A stretch of 64,000 nt of DNA, from positions 186,001 through 250,000 of the forward strand of contig NZ_SCFN01000007.1 of NCBI RefSeq assembly GCF_004138285.1, given 5' to 3'. Shown here one piece after another: positions 26,363-35,312 of this stretch. The position numbers and the translations under genes were made by a program. Position 1 is the first letter of the stretch, and the number at the start of each line of letters is the position of its first letter. The notes under the pieces were generated by a model. It had not been told where the DNA came from. It saw only the letters and a list, made by a program, of their open reading frames with translations, and did no database searches. Source of the stretch: Gottfriedia acidiceleris. Lineage in GTDB: Bacteria; Bacillota; Bacilli; Bacillales; Bacillaceae_G.

Positions 26363-26857
26363 CAGACCGTTGAAATATATTGTCGTCAATATTGAAAATA
26401 CAAACATTAAATGAATATCTATAAAAAAATAGTCTATTTATAATTGTTTTATCTGTCATCTTATTGATAAACAAGTGATTTTGGTTGATTTATAAATGTT
26501 TTAACTAACTTGCAAAAATTAAAATATCTTCTTTTTTGACGATCAATATTTGTAAAGATGTGTATGTCTTCATCATAAGTTACAATTTGATTAATAAAGG
26601 GTAATTCATTCGTTCAATTGACTAGTCTATTGTTTTTAAGATTATTATTTTTTTATAAAGAACTTGATTGGAACGAAAGGGTGCCAGGCTTCTATGGGAG
26701 AAGCGGGAAGGCTAAAGACCCCACAGGCGCCGCCGAGGAGGCTCAGGTCTCGCCCCATGGAAAGCGAGCACCCTGTAGTGGAAATCAATAGGACCCAACT
26801 TACTTATCAATGATCAATTCAACTATTAAATTGACAAATTCTTTTTTCAAAAGCATG
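26363..26857 (+). mobile_element. family-1 terminator-associated element, copy 2 (495 bp)
   Basis: It starts CAGACCGTTGAAATATATTG and ends CTTTTTTCAAAAGCATG, with an AT-rich left half closely matching copy 3 at 53158. The GC-rich core is at 26679-26773, where one arm has drifted (GGGTGCCAG against CGAGCACCC). Both ends abut versions of one hairpin (AAAGCCACC / GGTGGCTTT). It lies downstream of rtcB. No ORF with a ribosome binding site is present. Confidence 0.7.
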
Positions 26858-26880
26858 AAAGCCACCATATAGGTGGCTTT
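26858..26880 (-). terminator. terminator of rtcB, right copy flanking element copy 2
   Basis: AAAGCCACC and GGTGGCTTT pair perfectly around ATATA, about 20 bases after the rtcB stop codon. Confidence 0.75.
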
Positions 26881-26900
26881 ATTTTGTAATATAGAAATAT

Positions 26901-27878
26901 TTAATTTGCTTTGAAATTATAAAGTGGTTTAATGACTTTAATGACTTCTATAGCATCCTTGGTATTTTCAATGATTTCTTTCATTTCCTTATAAGCCATT
27001 GGACTTTCATCTAGTGTACTCTCTAAAACTGAAGTACTCCAAACATCCTTCATTGTTTCTTTAAATTCATCAAGTGAAAGTGTAGCCTTAGCTTTGGAGC
27101 GACTGAGAATTCGACCTGCACCATGAGGGGCAGAATAATTCCAATCCGGGTTACCTTTTCCGATTGCAATCAAACTACCATCTCGCATGTTGATCGGAAT
27201 TAATACTTTCTCACCTTTTTGAGCAGAAATTGCCCCTTTACGAAGAATCATATTTTCGATATCAATATAATTATGAACAGTCGTAAATTGTTCAACAACT
27301 GTTAAATCCATATTCTTAACGATCTCATCCATCATTGCCTTCCGGTTCCATAAAGCATATTCTTGGGCAATTGCCATATCATGCATATATCGATCAAACC
27401 AAACTCCTTCTAAATACGCTAAATCCTTTGGAATATATTGCGACGGAAGATTTTTCAAGGTAGCTTCAATTTCTTTTTCACGACCTTCATCCCTTAATTG
27501 TTGAATGACTTTTGAACGATTTTCTGACTGGCTCTTTAATAATTCATACGCTTTTTTCTGATAAAATTCCGCTACAACTTTACCTAAATTTCGGCTTCCA
27601 GAGTGAATGACAAAATAAATATTCCCGTCTTCGTCAGCATTACATTCTATAAAATGATTTCCACCACCAAGCGATCCTAAGCTTAGTTTTGTTCTTGTTT
27701 CATTTAATTCTTTAAAGCAGTACAGCTTTGAAAAATCAATTTTCTTCACAAATTCATGCTTATTATTTCGAATTGAAAACCCTGATGGAACATGTTTACG
27801 AATGACAACATCCAGTTTTTGAAAATCGATTTCTTTTTGTGAAACTCTTATTGTTTCCATTCCACAACCTATATCGTA
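26901..27878 (-). CDS. rtcB: RtcB RNA ligase, exon 2
   Basis: The main part of the tRNA-splicing/RNA-repair ligase RtcB, which joins 2',3'-cyclic phosphate or 3'-phosphate ends to 5'-OH ends using GTP and Mn2+. It begins with (Tyr)-Asp-Ile-Gly-Cys-Gly-Met, the metal-binding motif (Asp and Cys), then GGGNHFIE, HSGSRNLG and SAPHGAGR, whose His accepts GMP. The stretch open from 27860 has no ribosome binding site and lacks the first 72 residues, which lie upstream as exon 1 (28193-28408). The two parts are in frame only if the intervening group I intron is removed. Confidence 0.9.
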   Translation of the reverse strand, partial: YDIGCGMETIRVSQKEIDFQKLDVVIRKHVPSGFSIRNNKHEFVKKIDFSKLYCFKELNETRTKLSLGSLGGGNHFIECNADEDGNIYFVIHSGSRNLGKVVAEFYQKKAYELLKSQSENRSKVIQQLRDEGREKEIEATLKNLPSQYIPKDLAYLEGVWFDRYMHDMAIAQEYALWNRKAMMDEIVKNMDLTVVEQFTTVHNYIDIENMILRKGAISAQKGEKVLIPINMRDGSLIAIGKGNPDWNYSAPHGAGRILSRSKAKATLSLDEFKETMKDVWSTSVLESTLDESPMAYKEMKEIIENTKDAIEVIKVIKPLYNFKAN

Positions 27879-28192
27879 CTTTAACCTCTAATTTCTTAGA
27901 GAGTGGACTATACCTTCTCTACAATCATTGGAGTATGCAGCTCCTTATGTAGGCTCGCCGTGTTAATATTCCATAAATATAAAGTGTCCTTCTCAGTGAT
28001 GGATTCTTTTTTAATCCAACATTAGGCAAAGGATGTGAAATATTCTGCACAATCGTCTGCTAACAACGTGTAAGTCTCTGAACCATTTGACTATGTCACC
28101 ATAACCTCTGGCTGCTGATTGCCCTCGACTATATTTTACGTTAGGGTTTCCAGCAATTGAGCGAGTTTTTTAAAGTTGGAGCCGTTTTAGTT
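27879..28192 (-). ncRNA. group I intron (IA-like) interrupting rtcB
   Basis: A self-splicing intron core read on the minus strand. P1: exon GTTGGGGT pairs with the guide GCTCCAAC (28182-28175). The conserved P, Q, R and S stretches are AATTGCTGGAAACCC (28158-28144), AATCAGCAGCC (28120-28110), GTTCAGAGACT (28083-28073) and AAGGTATAGTCC (27916-27905). P3 is CTCGC (28165-28161) with GCGAG (27958-27954), P4 is TTGC with GCAA, and P8 is GGAG/CTCC (27944-27930). About 110 nt between R and the P3 3' strand fit P7.1/P7.2 of subgroup IA. With a terminal G at 27879 the intron is 314 nt and splicing gives Val-Gly-Val-Tyr-Asp-Ile. RtcB consensus would prefer joining at 27875, without the Tyr. No endonuclease ORF is inside. 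Confidence 0.9.
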
Positions 28193-28408
28193 AACCCCAA
28201 CGAGATTTGGAACGATTTTATCCTGTATCGTCATTGTCGTTCCAATTGTACATCCCTTACCTGCATGAGTATCAGGCATAATTCTAATTTTAGAACTTTT
28301 CACGAATTCTTGATTACATAGTTCAATAATTTGCCCAATTGCTCCTTGCTCCACATTATCTGTAAATATTTTAGCTTCATTAAAAGAGCCTTTAACTGTA
28401 AGCATCAT
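28193..28408 (-). CDS. rtcB: RtcB RNA ligase, exon 1
   Basis: The first 72 codons of rtcB. It starts MMLTVKGSFNEAKIF and reaches IRIMPDTHAGKGC (with the conserved Asp-x-His) and PNLVGV. Without splicing, translation would run two codons into the intron (Asn, then TAA at 28187-28189). AAGGAG precedes the ATG at 28408. The protein sequence resumes at the D-I-G-C-G-M motif 314-317 nt later, with nothing obviously missing between. Confidence 0.9.
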
Positions 28409-28498
28409 GTTCTCCTTCAGGTAGTTTTATTTTATGGCCTAACTTTATTAAACTATTTCAAAGCATTTAATAATAGTTCTAGATTTTCACCAATTTTA

Positions 28499-28954
28499 TT
28501 AGCTTAGATTTTCTAAATTTAAAGAATACGAAAGGAATTCTTTTTCAACTTGATAGCCATTTTTTTCATATAAAGCTTGTGCCGATTTATTATCAATCGC
28601 AGTTTGTAAATCTAATGCTTTTGCTTTCGATTCGATTGCAAATTTCTTTGCTGCATTTAACAGCAATTGAGCTACTCCCTTTTTCCTTGCCGTTTCGGTC
28701 ACATATAAGTCATTTAAAATCCATAACTTTTTCATTGATACCGAAGAAAATGAAGGATATAACTGAGTAAATCCTATAGATTGATCTTCTTCTTTTACAA
28801 GAAAAATAACAGAATCTTTGTTATTGATTCGTTCCGTTATAAAATCAATCGCTCCATTTAAATTACTTTCTTGTTTATAAAACATTCTGTACTGATCAAA
28901 TAAATTTGCTACTTCTGAAATATGCTCTGATTTTGCACGAACTACTTCCATCAT
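28499..28954 (-). CDS. GNAT acetyltransferase
   Basis: A 151-aa N-acetyltransferase with the core LWILNDLYVTETARKKGVAQ (beta4 and acetyl-CoA loop) near residue 78, then ALDLQTAIDNKSAQALYEKNGY. AGAGGTGAC precedes a double ATG at 28954. It is similar to AAC(3)-I/YitH-like small GNATs, with unknown substrate. It lies upstream of rtcB on the same strand, about 90 bp from exon 1. Confidence 0.82.
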   Translation of the reverse strand: MMEVVRAKSEHISEVANLFDQYRMFYKQESNLNGAIDFITERINNKDSVIFLVKEEDQSIGFTQLYPSFSSVSMKKLWILNDLYVTETARKKGVAQLLLNAAKKFAIESKAKALDLQTAIDNKSAQALYEKNGYQVEKEFLSYSLNLENLS

Positions 28955-29217
28955 GTCACCTCTTCTAACTATTAATTAATCTATTAGTTAGTTCGGTACA
29001 TTTCATTAATCTCCTCTAATAGCTACAAAGGCTACAAAACTTACGAAAAATAGTAATTTTTAATCGTAAAGTTAATAATATAAAAATGATCTATTAATTT
29101 TCCAAAATTTAGGTTTCCATATGAATTAACTTATAATAATATTGAAGATGAAAAACTAATTTATTTTTTTCTATTATGTGAAAAAATTAACATTCTTATT
29201 ACTGAGGTGACTAATAA

Positions 29218-29769
29218 ATGGATAAAAAAGCGCTCATTATTATTGATTATACGAATGACTTTGTAGCAGATGCTGGTTCATTAACTTGTGGTAAACCTGC
29301 ACAAGAAATTGAGCAAAGTATTCTTCAACTAACTAAAAGTTTCATTAAGAATCAAGATTATGTTGTATTTGCAGTAGACGTCCATGATGAAAATGATCCG
29401 TTTCATCCCGAAACAAAATTATTTCCACCTCATAATATTAGACATACTAAAGGAAGAGATTTATATGGCGGATTAATGGACTTATACAATTCATCGAAAG
29501 GCAAATCAACTATTCAATGGCTCGATAAAACTCGTTACTCCGCTTTTGCAGGAACAGACCTTGAGATAAAACTAAATGAAAGAGGCATTAACGAACTTCA
29601 TTTAATAGGAGTTTGCACTGATATTTGTGTATTACATACCGCGGTCGATGCTTATAATAAGGGTTATAAAATAGTCGTTCACGAGCAGGCTGTTGCAAGC
29701 TTTAATGCAACTGGGCATGAATGGGCATTAAGTCATTTCAAAAATACTTTAGGGGCGGAAATAAGATGA
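29218..29769 (+). CDS. pncA: nicotinamidase
   Basis: A 183-aa isochorismatase-fold hydrolase that converts nicotinamide to nicotinate plus ammonia, the first step of NAD salvage. The catalytic triad is visible: Asp in IIDYTNDF (near residue 9), Lys in the HTKGRDLY region, and the nucleophile Cys in GVCTDICVLHTA (near 132). GAGGTGACTAATAA precedes the ATG. Its last four bases overlap the start of pncB (ATGA), so the two are translationally coupled at the head of a four-gene operon. Confidence 0.93.
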   Translation: MDKKALIIIDYTNDFVADAGSLTCGKPAQEIEQSILQLTKSFIKNQDYVVFAVDVHDENDPFHPETKLFPPHNIRHTKGRDLYGGLMDLYNSSKGKSTIQWLDKTRYSAFAGTDLEIKLNERGINELHLIGVCTDICVLHTAVDAYNKGYKIVVHEQAVASFNATGHEWALSHFKNTLGAEIR

Positions 29770-31235
29770 ATTACAACTTTCAAGATGATAGCCTTGCACT
29801 ACATACAGACCTTTATCAAATTAATATGGCCGAAACTTATTGGGGAGACAATATTCACAATAAAAATGCTATTTTTGAACTTTATTTTCGTAAACTCCCA
29901 TTTGGAAATGGATATGCAATCTTTGCAGGTTTAGAAAAAATAATCAGTTATTTGCAGAACTTTAAATTTAGTAGTTCAGATCTTGACTATTTAAAAGAGG
30001 AACTAGGATATAAAGATGAATTTATTCAATTTCTGTCTAATGTAAAATTCACAGGATCAATTAGATCAATTCAGGAAGGTGAATTAGTATTTGGCAATGA
30101 GCCAATTTTAAGGATTGAGGCCCCGCTATTAGAAGCACAATTAATTGAAACTGCCTTATTAAACATTGTCAATTATCAAACATTAATTGCTACTAAAGCT
30201 TCCCGGATTAAACATATCGTTGGTAATGATACGTTAATGGAATTTGGAACAAGACGTGCTCAAGAATTTGATGCTGCCATTTGGGGAGCAAGAGCCGCTT
30301 ATATTGGTGGATTTCATGCGACTAGTAATGTTCGTGCTGGTAAATTATTTAATATTCCTGTTTCAGGTACACATGCTCATGCGCTTGTACAAGCATATCG
30401 AGATGAATACATAGCTTTCAAAAAATATGCTGATCGTCATTACAACTGTACATTCCTAGTTGATACATACGATACACTAAAAAGTGGAGTGCCTAATGCT
30501 ATTAAAGTCGCAAAAGAACTAGGTGATAAAATTAACTTTGCAGCAATCCGACTAGATAGTGGTGACTTAGCTTATTTATCGAAAGAAGCAAGAAAAATGC
30601 TCGATGAAGCTGGTTTCGTAAATACAAAAATTGTTGCTTCAAATGATTTAGATGAATATACAATTTTAAATTTAAAATCCCAAGGGGCAAAAATTGATTC
30701 TTGGGGAATCGGAACAAAGCTTATTACAGCATATGATCAACCGGCCCTTGGAGCTGTTTATAAATTAGTAAGTATTGAAGATGAAAATGGGAAAATGATT
30801 GATACTATAAAAATTTCTCAAAACCCTGAAAAAGTAACAACTCCTGGTCTCAAGAAATTGTATCGAATTATTAATACAGTTAACCATCACGCTGAGGCTG
30901 ATTATATTGCCCTTGAAGATGAAGATCCAGCGTCTGAGGAAAAAATAAAATTATTCCATCCGATTCATCCATATATCAGTAAGTTTGTTACTAATTTTGA
31001 GGCTAGAGAACTTCATCACCAAATCTTTACAAAAGGTGAATTAGTCTACAAAGTGCCTGCAATTAAAGACATTCAGGATTTTGCTGAAAACAACTTAAGT
31101 GTACTTTGGGAAGAATACAAGCGTGCATTAAACCCTGAAGAATATCCTGTGGACTTAAGTCAAAAATGTTGGGATAACAAAATGGAAAAAATAGCAGAAG
31201 CTAGAAAGAAAACAGAGGAAATGAAAAATGGCTAA
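29766..31235 (+). CDS. pncB: nicotinate phosphoribosyltransferase
   Basis: A 489-aa enzyme that makes nicotinate mononucleotide from nicotinate and PRPP, with ATP. It begins MNYNFQDDSLALHTDLYQI. It has the conserved DLYQINMAETYW, EFGTRRAQEFDAA, GTHAHALVQAY (with the phospho-accepting His) and IRLDSGDLAYLS motifs. The start at 29766 overlaps the pncA stop. The longer ORF, from 29721, lies within pncA and is not used. It overlaps nadD by eight bases. Confidence 0.95.
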   Translation: MNYNFQDDSLALHTDLYQINMAETYWGDNIHNKNAIFELYFRKLPFGNGYAIFAGLEKIISYLQNFKFSSSDLDYLKEELGYKDEFIQFLSNVKFTGSIRSIQEGELVFGNEPILRIEAPLLEAQLIETALLNIVNYQTLIATKASRIKHIVGNDTLMEFGTRRAQEFDAAIWGARAAYIGGFHATSNVRAGKLFNIPVSGTHAHALVQAYRDEYIAFKKYADRHYNCTFLVDTYDTLKSGVPNAIKVAKELGDKINFAAIRLDSGDLAYLSKEARKMLDEAGFVNTKIVASNDLDEYTILNLKSQGAKIDSWGIGTKLITAYDQPALGAVYKLVSIEDENGKMIDTIKISQNPEKVTTPGLKKLYRIINTVNHHAEADYIALEDEDPASEEKIKLFHPIHPYISKFVTNFEARELHHQIFTKGELVYKVPAIKDIQDFAENNLSVLWEEYKRALNPEEYPVDLSQKCWDNKMEKIAEARKKTEEMKNG

Positions 31236-31857
31236 AATTGGGATTTATGGCAGTTCGTTTGATCCGATTACAAACGTTCATTTATGGACTGCAAGTACGA
31301 TTGCTCATCGTTGTCAATTAGACAAAGTTATCTTTTTACCATGCTCTTCAAAAAGAAGAGATAAACAATTACATAATACTGATGAACATCGTTGGAATAT
31401 GTTAAAATTGGCAATTCAAAACAACTCAAAGTTTATTGCAGACGATTATGAAATGAGTAAAGAGGCTTGGGAAGTATTCACTTACTATACAATGAACCAT
31501 TTTAAAGCTAAATATAGTGAAGATGAAGTTTATTTCATAATGGGAGCTGATCTCCTAGAAGATATTGCAGAAGGAAAATGGAAATACGGGGATCAATTAG
31601 TTTCCGAAAATAAATTCATTGTAATGGCCCGTGATGGAATTGATATGTTAAAGACCATCTCTCGTTCTCCCTTATTAAGAAACAATGATAACGGTTCAAG
31701 ATTTCATCTAATTGATAAAGGATTAGCGATGGAAATTAGTTCAACATATATCCGAGAAGAGTTTGCTAAAGGCGGCGAGCCAAGATATTTATTACCTGAG
31801 GATTGCTACGCTTATATTAAAAAATACAATCTGTATCAAAAGGAGAATGAAGATTGA
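31228..31857 (+). CDS. nadD: nicotinate-nucleotide adenylyltransferase
   Basis: A 209-aa adenylyltransferase that forms deamido-NAD from NaMN and ATP. The nucleotidyltransferase signature is [16 protein letters not shown] at the N-terminus, with [13 protein letters not shown] near residue 172. It overlaps both pncB and nadE by a few bases. Bacilli normally have nadD next to obg/yhbY genes, so this copy is probably an additional one dedicated to the salvage operon, which is inference. Confidence 0.92.
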   Translation: MAKIGIYGSSFDPITNVHLWTASTIAHRCQLDKVIFLPCSSKRRDKQLHNTDEHRWNMLKLAIQNNSKFIADDYEMSKEAWEVFTYYTMNHFKAKYSEDEVYFIMGADLLEDIAEGKWKYGDQLVSENKFIVMARDGIDMLKTISRSPLLRNNDNGSRFHLIDKGLAMEISSTYIREEFAKGGEPRYLLPEDCYAYIKKYNLYQKENED

Positions 31858-32675
31858 ATAGTTTACAAAAAGAAATCGTCAAAGAAATGAAAGTAAAGCC
31901 AGTTATCGATCCTAAAGAGGAAGTAATAATCAGTGTTGATTTCCTAAAAAGCTATCTTAAAAAACATCCTTTTTTAAATGGTTTTGTATTAGGTATTTCA
32001 GGTGGTCAAGATTCAACTTTAACTGGTAAACTTGCACAAATGGCAATAGATGAATTAAATAGTGAGCAATCAGAAAAAAATTATCTATTTATCGCAATTC
32101 GATTACCATATGGCGTTCAAATGGACGAAGATGACTGCCAGGAAGCATTAAAGTTTATCCAACCAACAAAGACCTACACAGTGAATATTAAAGCTGCTGT
32201 AGATGCTAGTGTTAAAACATTAAAAGATATTGGCATTGAGCTTACTGATTTTGCAAAAGGTAATGAAAAGGCTCGTGAAAGAATGAAAGCTCAATATAGC
32301 ATTGCTGCTATGAATGGGTGTGTTGTCTTAGGTACTGACCATTCCGCTGAGGCTGTTACTGGTTTTTACACTAAATATGGCGATGGTGGTTCAGACCTTT
32401 GTCCGATTTTCCGTCTAAATAAACGTCAAGGAAAGATGCTACTAAAAGAATTAAATTGCCCACCGAAGCTATATGAAAAAGTTCCGACTGCTGACCTTGA
32501 AGAAGATCGCCCACAATTAGCAGATGAAGTCGCTCTTGGTGTTACATACGATGACATCGATGATTATTTAGAAGGTAAAGAAATTAATGGTGACTCTCAA
32601 GCAAAAATCGAATCATGGTTTAATAAATCTAGACATAAGAGACAAATGCCTTACACTGTTTTTGATAAATTTTAA
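31854..32675 (+). CDS. nadE: NH3-dependent NAD synthetase
   Basis: A 273-aa amidating enzyme that converts deamido-NAD to NAD with ATP and ammonia. It has the PP-loop [16 protein letters not shown] near residue 46, [20 protein letters not shown] near 162 and the C-terminal SRHKRQMP. No glutaminase domain is present, as is usual for Bacilli. It overlaps nadD by four bases and completes a salvage route from nicotinamide to NAD. A family-2 repeat and a terminator follow. Confidence 0.95.
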   Translation: MNSLQKEIVKEMKVKPVIDPKEEVIISVDFLKSYLKKHPFLNGFVLGISGGQDSTLTGKLAQMAIDELNSEQSEKNYLFIAIRLPYGVQMDEDDCQEALKFIQPTKTYTVNIKAAVDASVKTLKDIGIELTDFAKGNEKARERMKAQYSIAAMNGCVVLGTDHSAEAVTGFYTKYGDGGSDLCPIFRLNKRQGKMLLKELNCPPKLYEKVPTADLEEDRPQLADEVALGVTYDDIDDYLEGKEINGDSQAKIESWFNKSRHKRQMPYTVFDKF

Positions 32676-32680
32676 TACAA

Positions 32681-32750
32681 TTCAGACTGCCCGCCAAAAG
32701 CTCACTTTCAATCAGTCTGAATTCAGGTTTTTAAACTTTGTTAACACACT
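32681..32750 (+). repeat. family-2 hairpin repeat, copy A
   Basis: TTCAGACTGCCCGCCAAAAG, then CAATCAGTCTGAA, ending CTTTGTTAACACACT. It starts six bases after the nadE stop and directly abuts the terminator at 32751. Outer arms TTCAGACTG and CAGTCTGAA pair. It matches copy B at 24523-24584 in sequence and in position relative to gene and terminator. Confidence 0.75.
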
Positions 32751-32778
32751 AAAAAGCTACCTATTTTGGTAGCTTTTT
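32751..32778 (+). terminator. terminator of the NAD salvage operon
   Basis: AAAAAGCTACC and GGTAGCTTTTT pair around TATTTT. Confidence 0.85.
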
Positions 32779-32861
32779 CACTTTTGTGCTTAATAAATGG
32801 ATATGAAAGTTAAAATTGGACAAGGTAATAATACAGTCATTAAGAAAGGAATGTTCATATT

Positions 32862-33002
32862 ATGTGGATTTTATTTTTTATTCTTTTAATCTTATGGGTA
32901 TTAGGTTATTTTACTTTCCATATCGCAGGTGGACTAATTCATATTCTATTAATTATCGCAATTATTGTATTTATCGTTAATCTATTTAGACGTAAAAAGT
33001 AG
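32862..33002 (+). CDS. small membrane protein, lmo0937-family-like
   Basis: A 46-aa protein, MWILFFILLILWVLGYFTF then a Gly-Gly-containing second helix and a basic end FRRKK. The two-helix pattern with H-x-A-G-G-L-I-H between the helices resembles the lmo0937 family of tiny membrane proteins in Bacilli, often induced by envelope stress. AAAGGA lies somewhat far upstream of the ATG. The function is unknown. Confidence 0.7.
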   Translation: MWILFFILLILWVLGYFTFHIAGGLIHILLIIAIIVFIVNLFRRKK

Positions 33003-33159
33003 CAAATCTTTAGAGACTCTTTCTACAAACTCAAGAGCTTGATTTTTCAAGTTCTTTTTCTTATGCCATTTTTACCTAATCCTGCTTTTAAACTCTTCTA
33101 TATTCCTCTATTTTTGAATATACTTCTATGTATGTCATAAATAATAGAGGAGCGAAATT

Positions 33160-34490
33160 ATGACAGTTAGTATGGAGCCTCCTATATCAATGGAACAAAT
33201 GCTTCAAACAATTCGTACAGGATTACCAAAAACACTTGAACCTAAAAATATAATTATTGTTGGTGCTGGGATTTCAGGCTTAGTAGCTGCTTCACTTTTA
33301 AAAGGAGCAGGACATGAAGTAACAATTCTCGAAGGAAATGATCGAATTGGTGGTCGTATTTTTACTAATCGTAATTTTTATGCAGGACAGTATATGGAAA
33401 ATGGTGCTATGAGATTACCTTCTATTCACTTGCTTGTTTTAGAATATATTAAGAAATTTAACCTTCCTTTAGAAGAATTCATTAATAGCACCCCAAACGA
33501 TATTATATACGTAAACAATGTAAGGACTATTCAAAAGCTTTATGAAGAAAATCCTGACATTCTTAACTTCCCTACTTCACCATCTGAAAAAGGTAAAACA
33601 GCTGAATATTTGGCTCAATACGCCATGCAACCCGTAACTGACTTCATTAAAAAGAATCCAAAAAAGAATTGGGAAATCGTTATTAAGTTACTTGATCGTT
33701 ATTCGATGGAATATTATTTGAAATACAATCCATATGGTAGAACATTATCGGTTGGAGAAAAATGAAAAAAATTGAACAACACGACTCTTCTGTAACGATT
33801 CATACAGAGGATACACAAACCTCGCAGGCATATACGGTAACTGGAGACCTAGCCATTATTACCATACCTTTTTCATTACTAAACTTCGTTGAAATCATTC
33901 CACGCGATTTATTTTCATATAACAAATATAAAGCAATTCGACAATTACATTATGTTCCTTCGACTAAAATTGCTTTACAATTTAAAACTAGATTTTGGGA
34001 GAAAGCGGGTTTTATTGGAGGAAAAATGATTTCTGATCTACCTGTTCGTTATTCCTATTTTCCTAGCCAATCCGTTGGCTCAGAAGGTCCAGGTGTCATA
34101 TTAGCAAGCTACACCTGGGAAGATAACGCATCAATTTGGGATAGCTTAACTGAAAAAGAACAAATAGAGAATGCTCTAGAAGATTTATCTAAAATTTATG
34201 GTAATGAAATATACAATGAGTTTATTACTGGTAATACATTTAGTTGGTCAGAAAATCCTTTTTCAGGTGGAGCTTTTGCTATTTTCAAACCTGACCAGCA
34301 AACTGAGATTGCCCCATATATTTCAACGCCAGAAGGACTAATTCATTTTGCTGGAGATCACACTTCTACAGCCCCAGGTTGGATTCAAGGTGCTATCGAA
34401 TCAGGAATAAGGGTAGCTTATGAGGTTAATGATTTACCTAAATCAACGGCAAATGAGAATATTGAGACGCATGATCAAGGGTTAGCATGA
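33160..34490 (+). pseudogene. broken flavin monoamine/L-amino-acid oxidase
   Basis: Two adjacent reading frames together resemble a flavin amine oxidase. The first (33160-33765) has the FAD motif [16 protein letters not shown] and the GGRI signature and stops after [13 protein letters not shown]. The second (33762-34490) resumes with beta-strands of the substrate domain and carries the C-terminal FAD-binding FAGDHTSTAPGWIQGAIESG. Full-length relatives of about 480 aa have a further stretch (I estimate 60-70 residues) between these points, so an internal deletion with a frameshift is likely. The four-base overlap could be read as a coupled pair, but neither half would make a complete enzyme. 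Confidence 0.75.
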
Positions 34491-34620
34491 GAATTTCGAA
34501 ATTCTAACCTTATATAATGGGCAATATGAATTTCAAGTCAAAATTATTGATTAAGTTGTGAACTTTGTTCTTAGAGTAGTGAGCATTGTGCACTAAATGT
34601 TTTACCAATCGCAATTCAAG

Positions 34621-34668
34621 AAAAACACAAAACCCACAAGTACATAACCTTGTGGGTTTTGTGTTTTT
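34621..34668. terminator. strong bidirectional terminator
   Basis: AAAACACAAAACCCACAAG and CTTGTGGGTTTTGTGTTTT pair around an 8-nt loop, with T and A tracts outside. It separates the oxidase pseudogene from the convergent 137-aa gene. Confidence 0.85.
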
Positions 34669-35080
34669 ATCCAATTTTCAAATAACCTACTGAAGGAACG
34701 AAAGAGTATCCCTGATTTATAACCATATCTGTTATTTCTGTCGTTTCAGTGTTTTTGACTTGATTAAACAATTTATATTTTATTGATTTTACTTTTTTTC
34801 CTCTTAATACATTATTTAAATAAATTAACTCAATTTCTAAAAAAGGTATTCTGTACTTTAAATTATTCGTGATTCTATTTGTGATTAGTTCATTAAACTC
34901 AATATCGGCATTATTAACTGAATTTTTTTTCATATCATCTACCATTTTATTCTGTCTATCAGTAAACTCACTAATAATATATTCGATTTCCACTTTTGAT
35001 AGGGAACGAGTTTCTTTTAATGGCAATGTAACTTGATTTGTTTTTTCTTTACTAAATAGTCGTTTAAAAAATTTAATCAT
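34667..35080 (-). CDS. uncharacterised 137-aa protein
   Basis: A soluble protein of 137 aa with a basic start (MIKFFKRLFSKEK), a charged helical middle (FTDRQNKMVDDMKKN) and a beta-rich C-terminal part ending VPSVGYLKIG. No known motif is visible and I do not recognise the family. GAGGACGGGACT lies before the ATG. The neighbours give no clue. Confidence 0.55.
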   Translation of the reverse strand: MIKFFKRLFSKEKTNQVTLPLKETRSLSKVEIEYIISEFTDRQNKMVDDMKKNSVNNADIEFNELITNRITNNLKYRIPFLEIELIYLNNVLRGKKVKSIKYKLFNQVKNTETTEITDMVINQGYSFVPSVGYLKIG

Positions 35081-35283
35081 AGTCCCGTCCTCTTCAATTT
35101 TTCTTATTTATATTTTGTCATGATTAAACAAGATTGTAAAAATAATTTTTTAGGCACTAATACTATTCTATTATTAAACCGAAATTCCTTTGTAGAATTG
35201 CTTCTCTTTTAAAATTTTTAGAACAAAACTTAATAATTCCAAGAGTCAGTGATTGAATTCGAAAATAAAAGACCTAATCAGAT

Positions 35284-35312
35284 AAAAAACACACCTAGTG
35301 ATAGGTGTTTTT
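35284..35312 (-). terminator. terminator of the nuclease gene
   Basis: AAAAACACACCTA and TAGGTGTTTTT pair around GTGA; on the minus strand it follows the nuclease stop. Confidence 0.75.

Noticed and set aside
26901-28408. rtcB as a pseudogene broken by a frameshift or insertion sequence
   Set aside because: The intervening sequence has all group I intron core elements and the exons join in frame with nothing obviously missing, so splicing is the better explanation.
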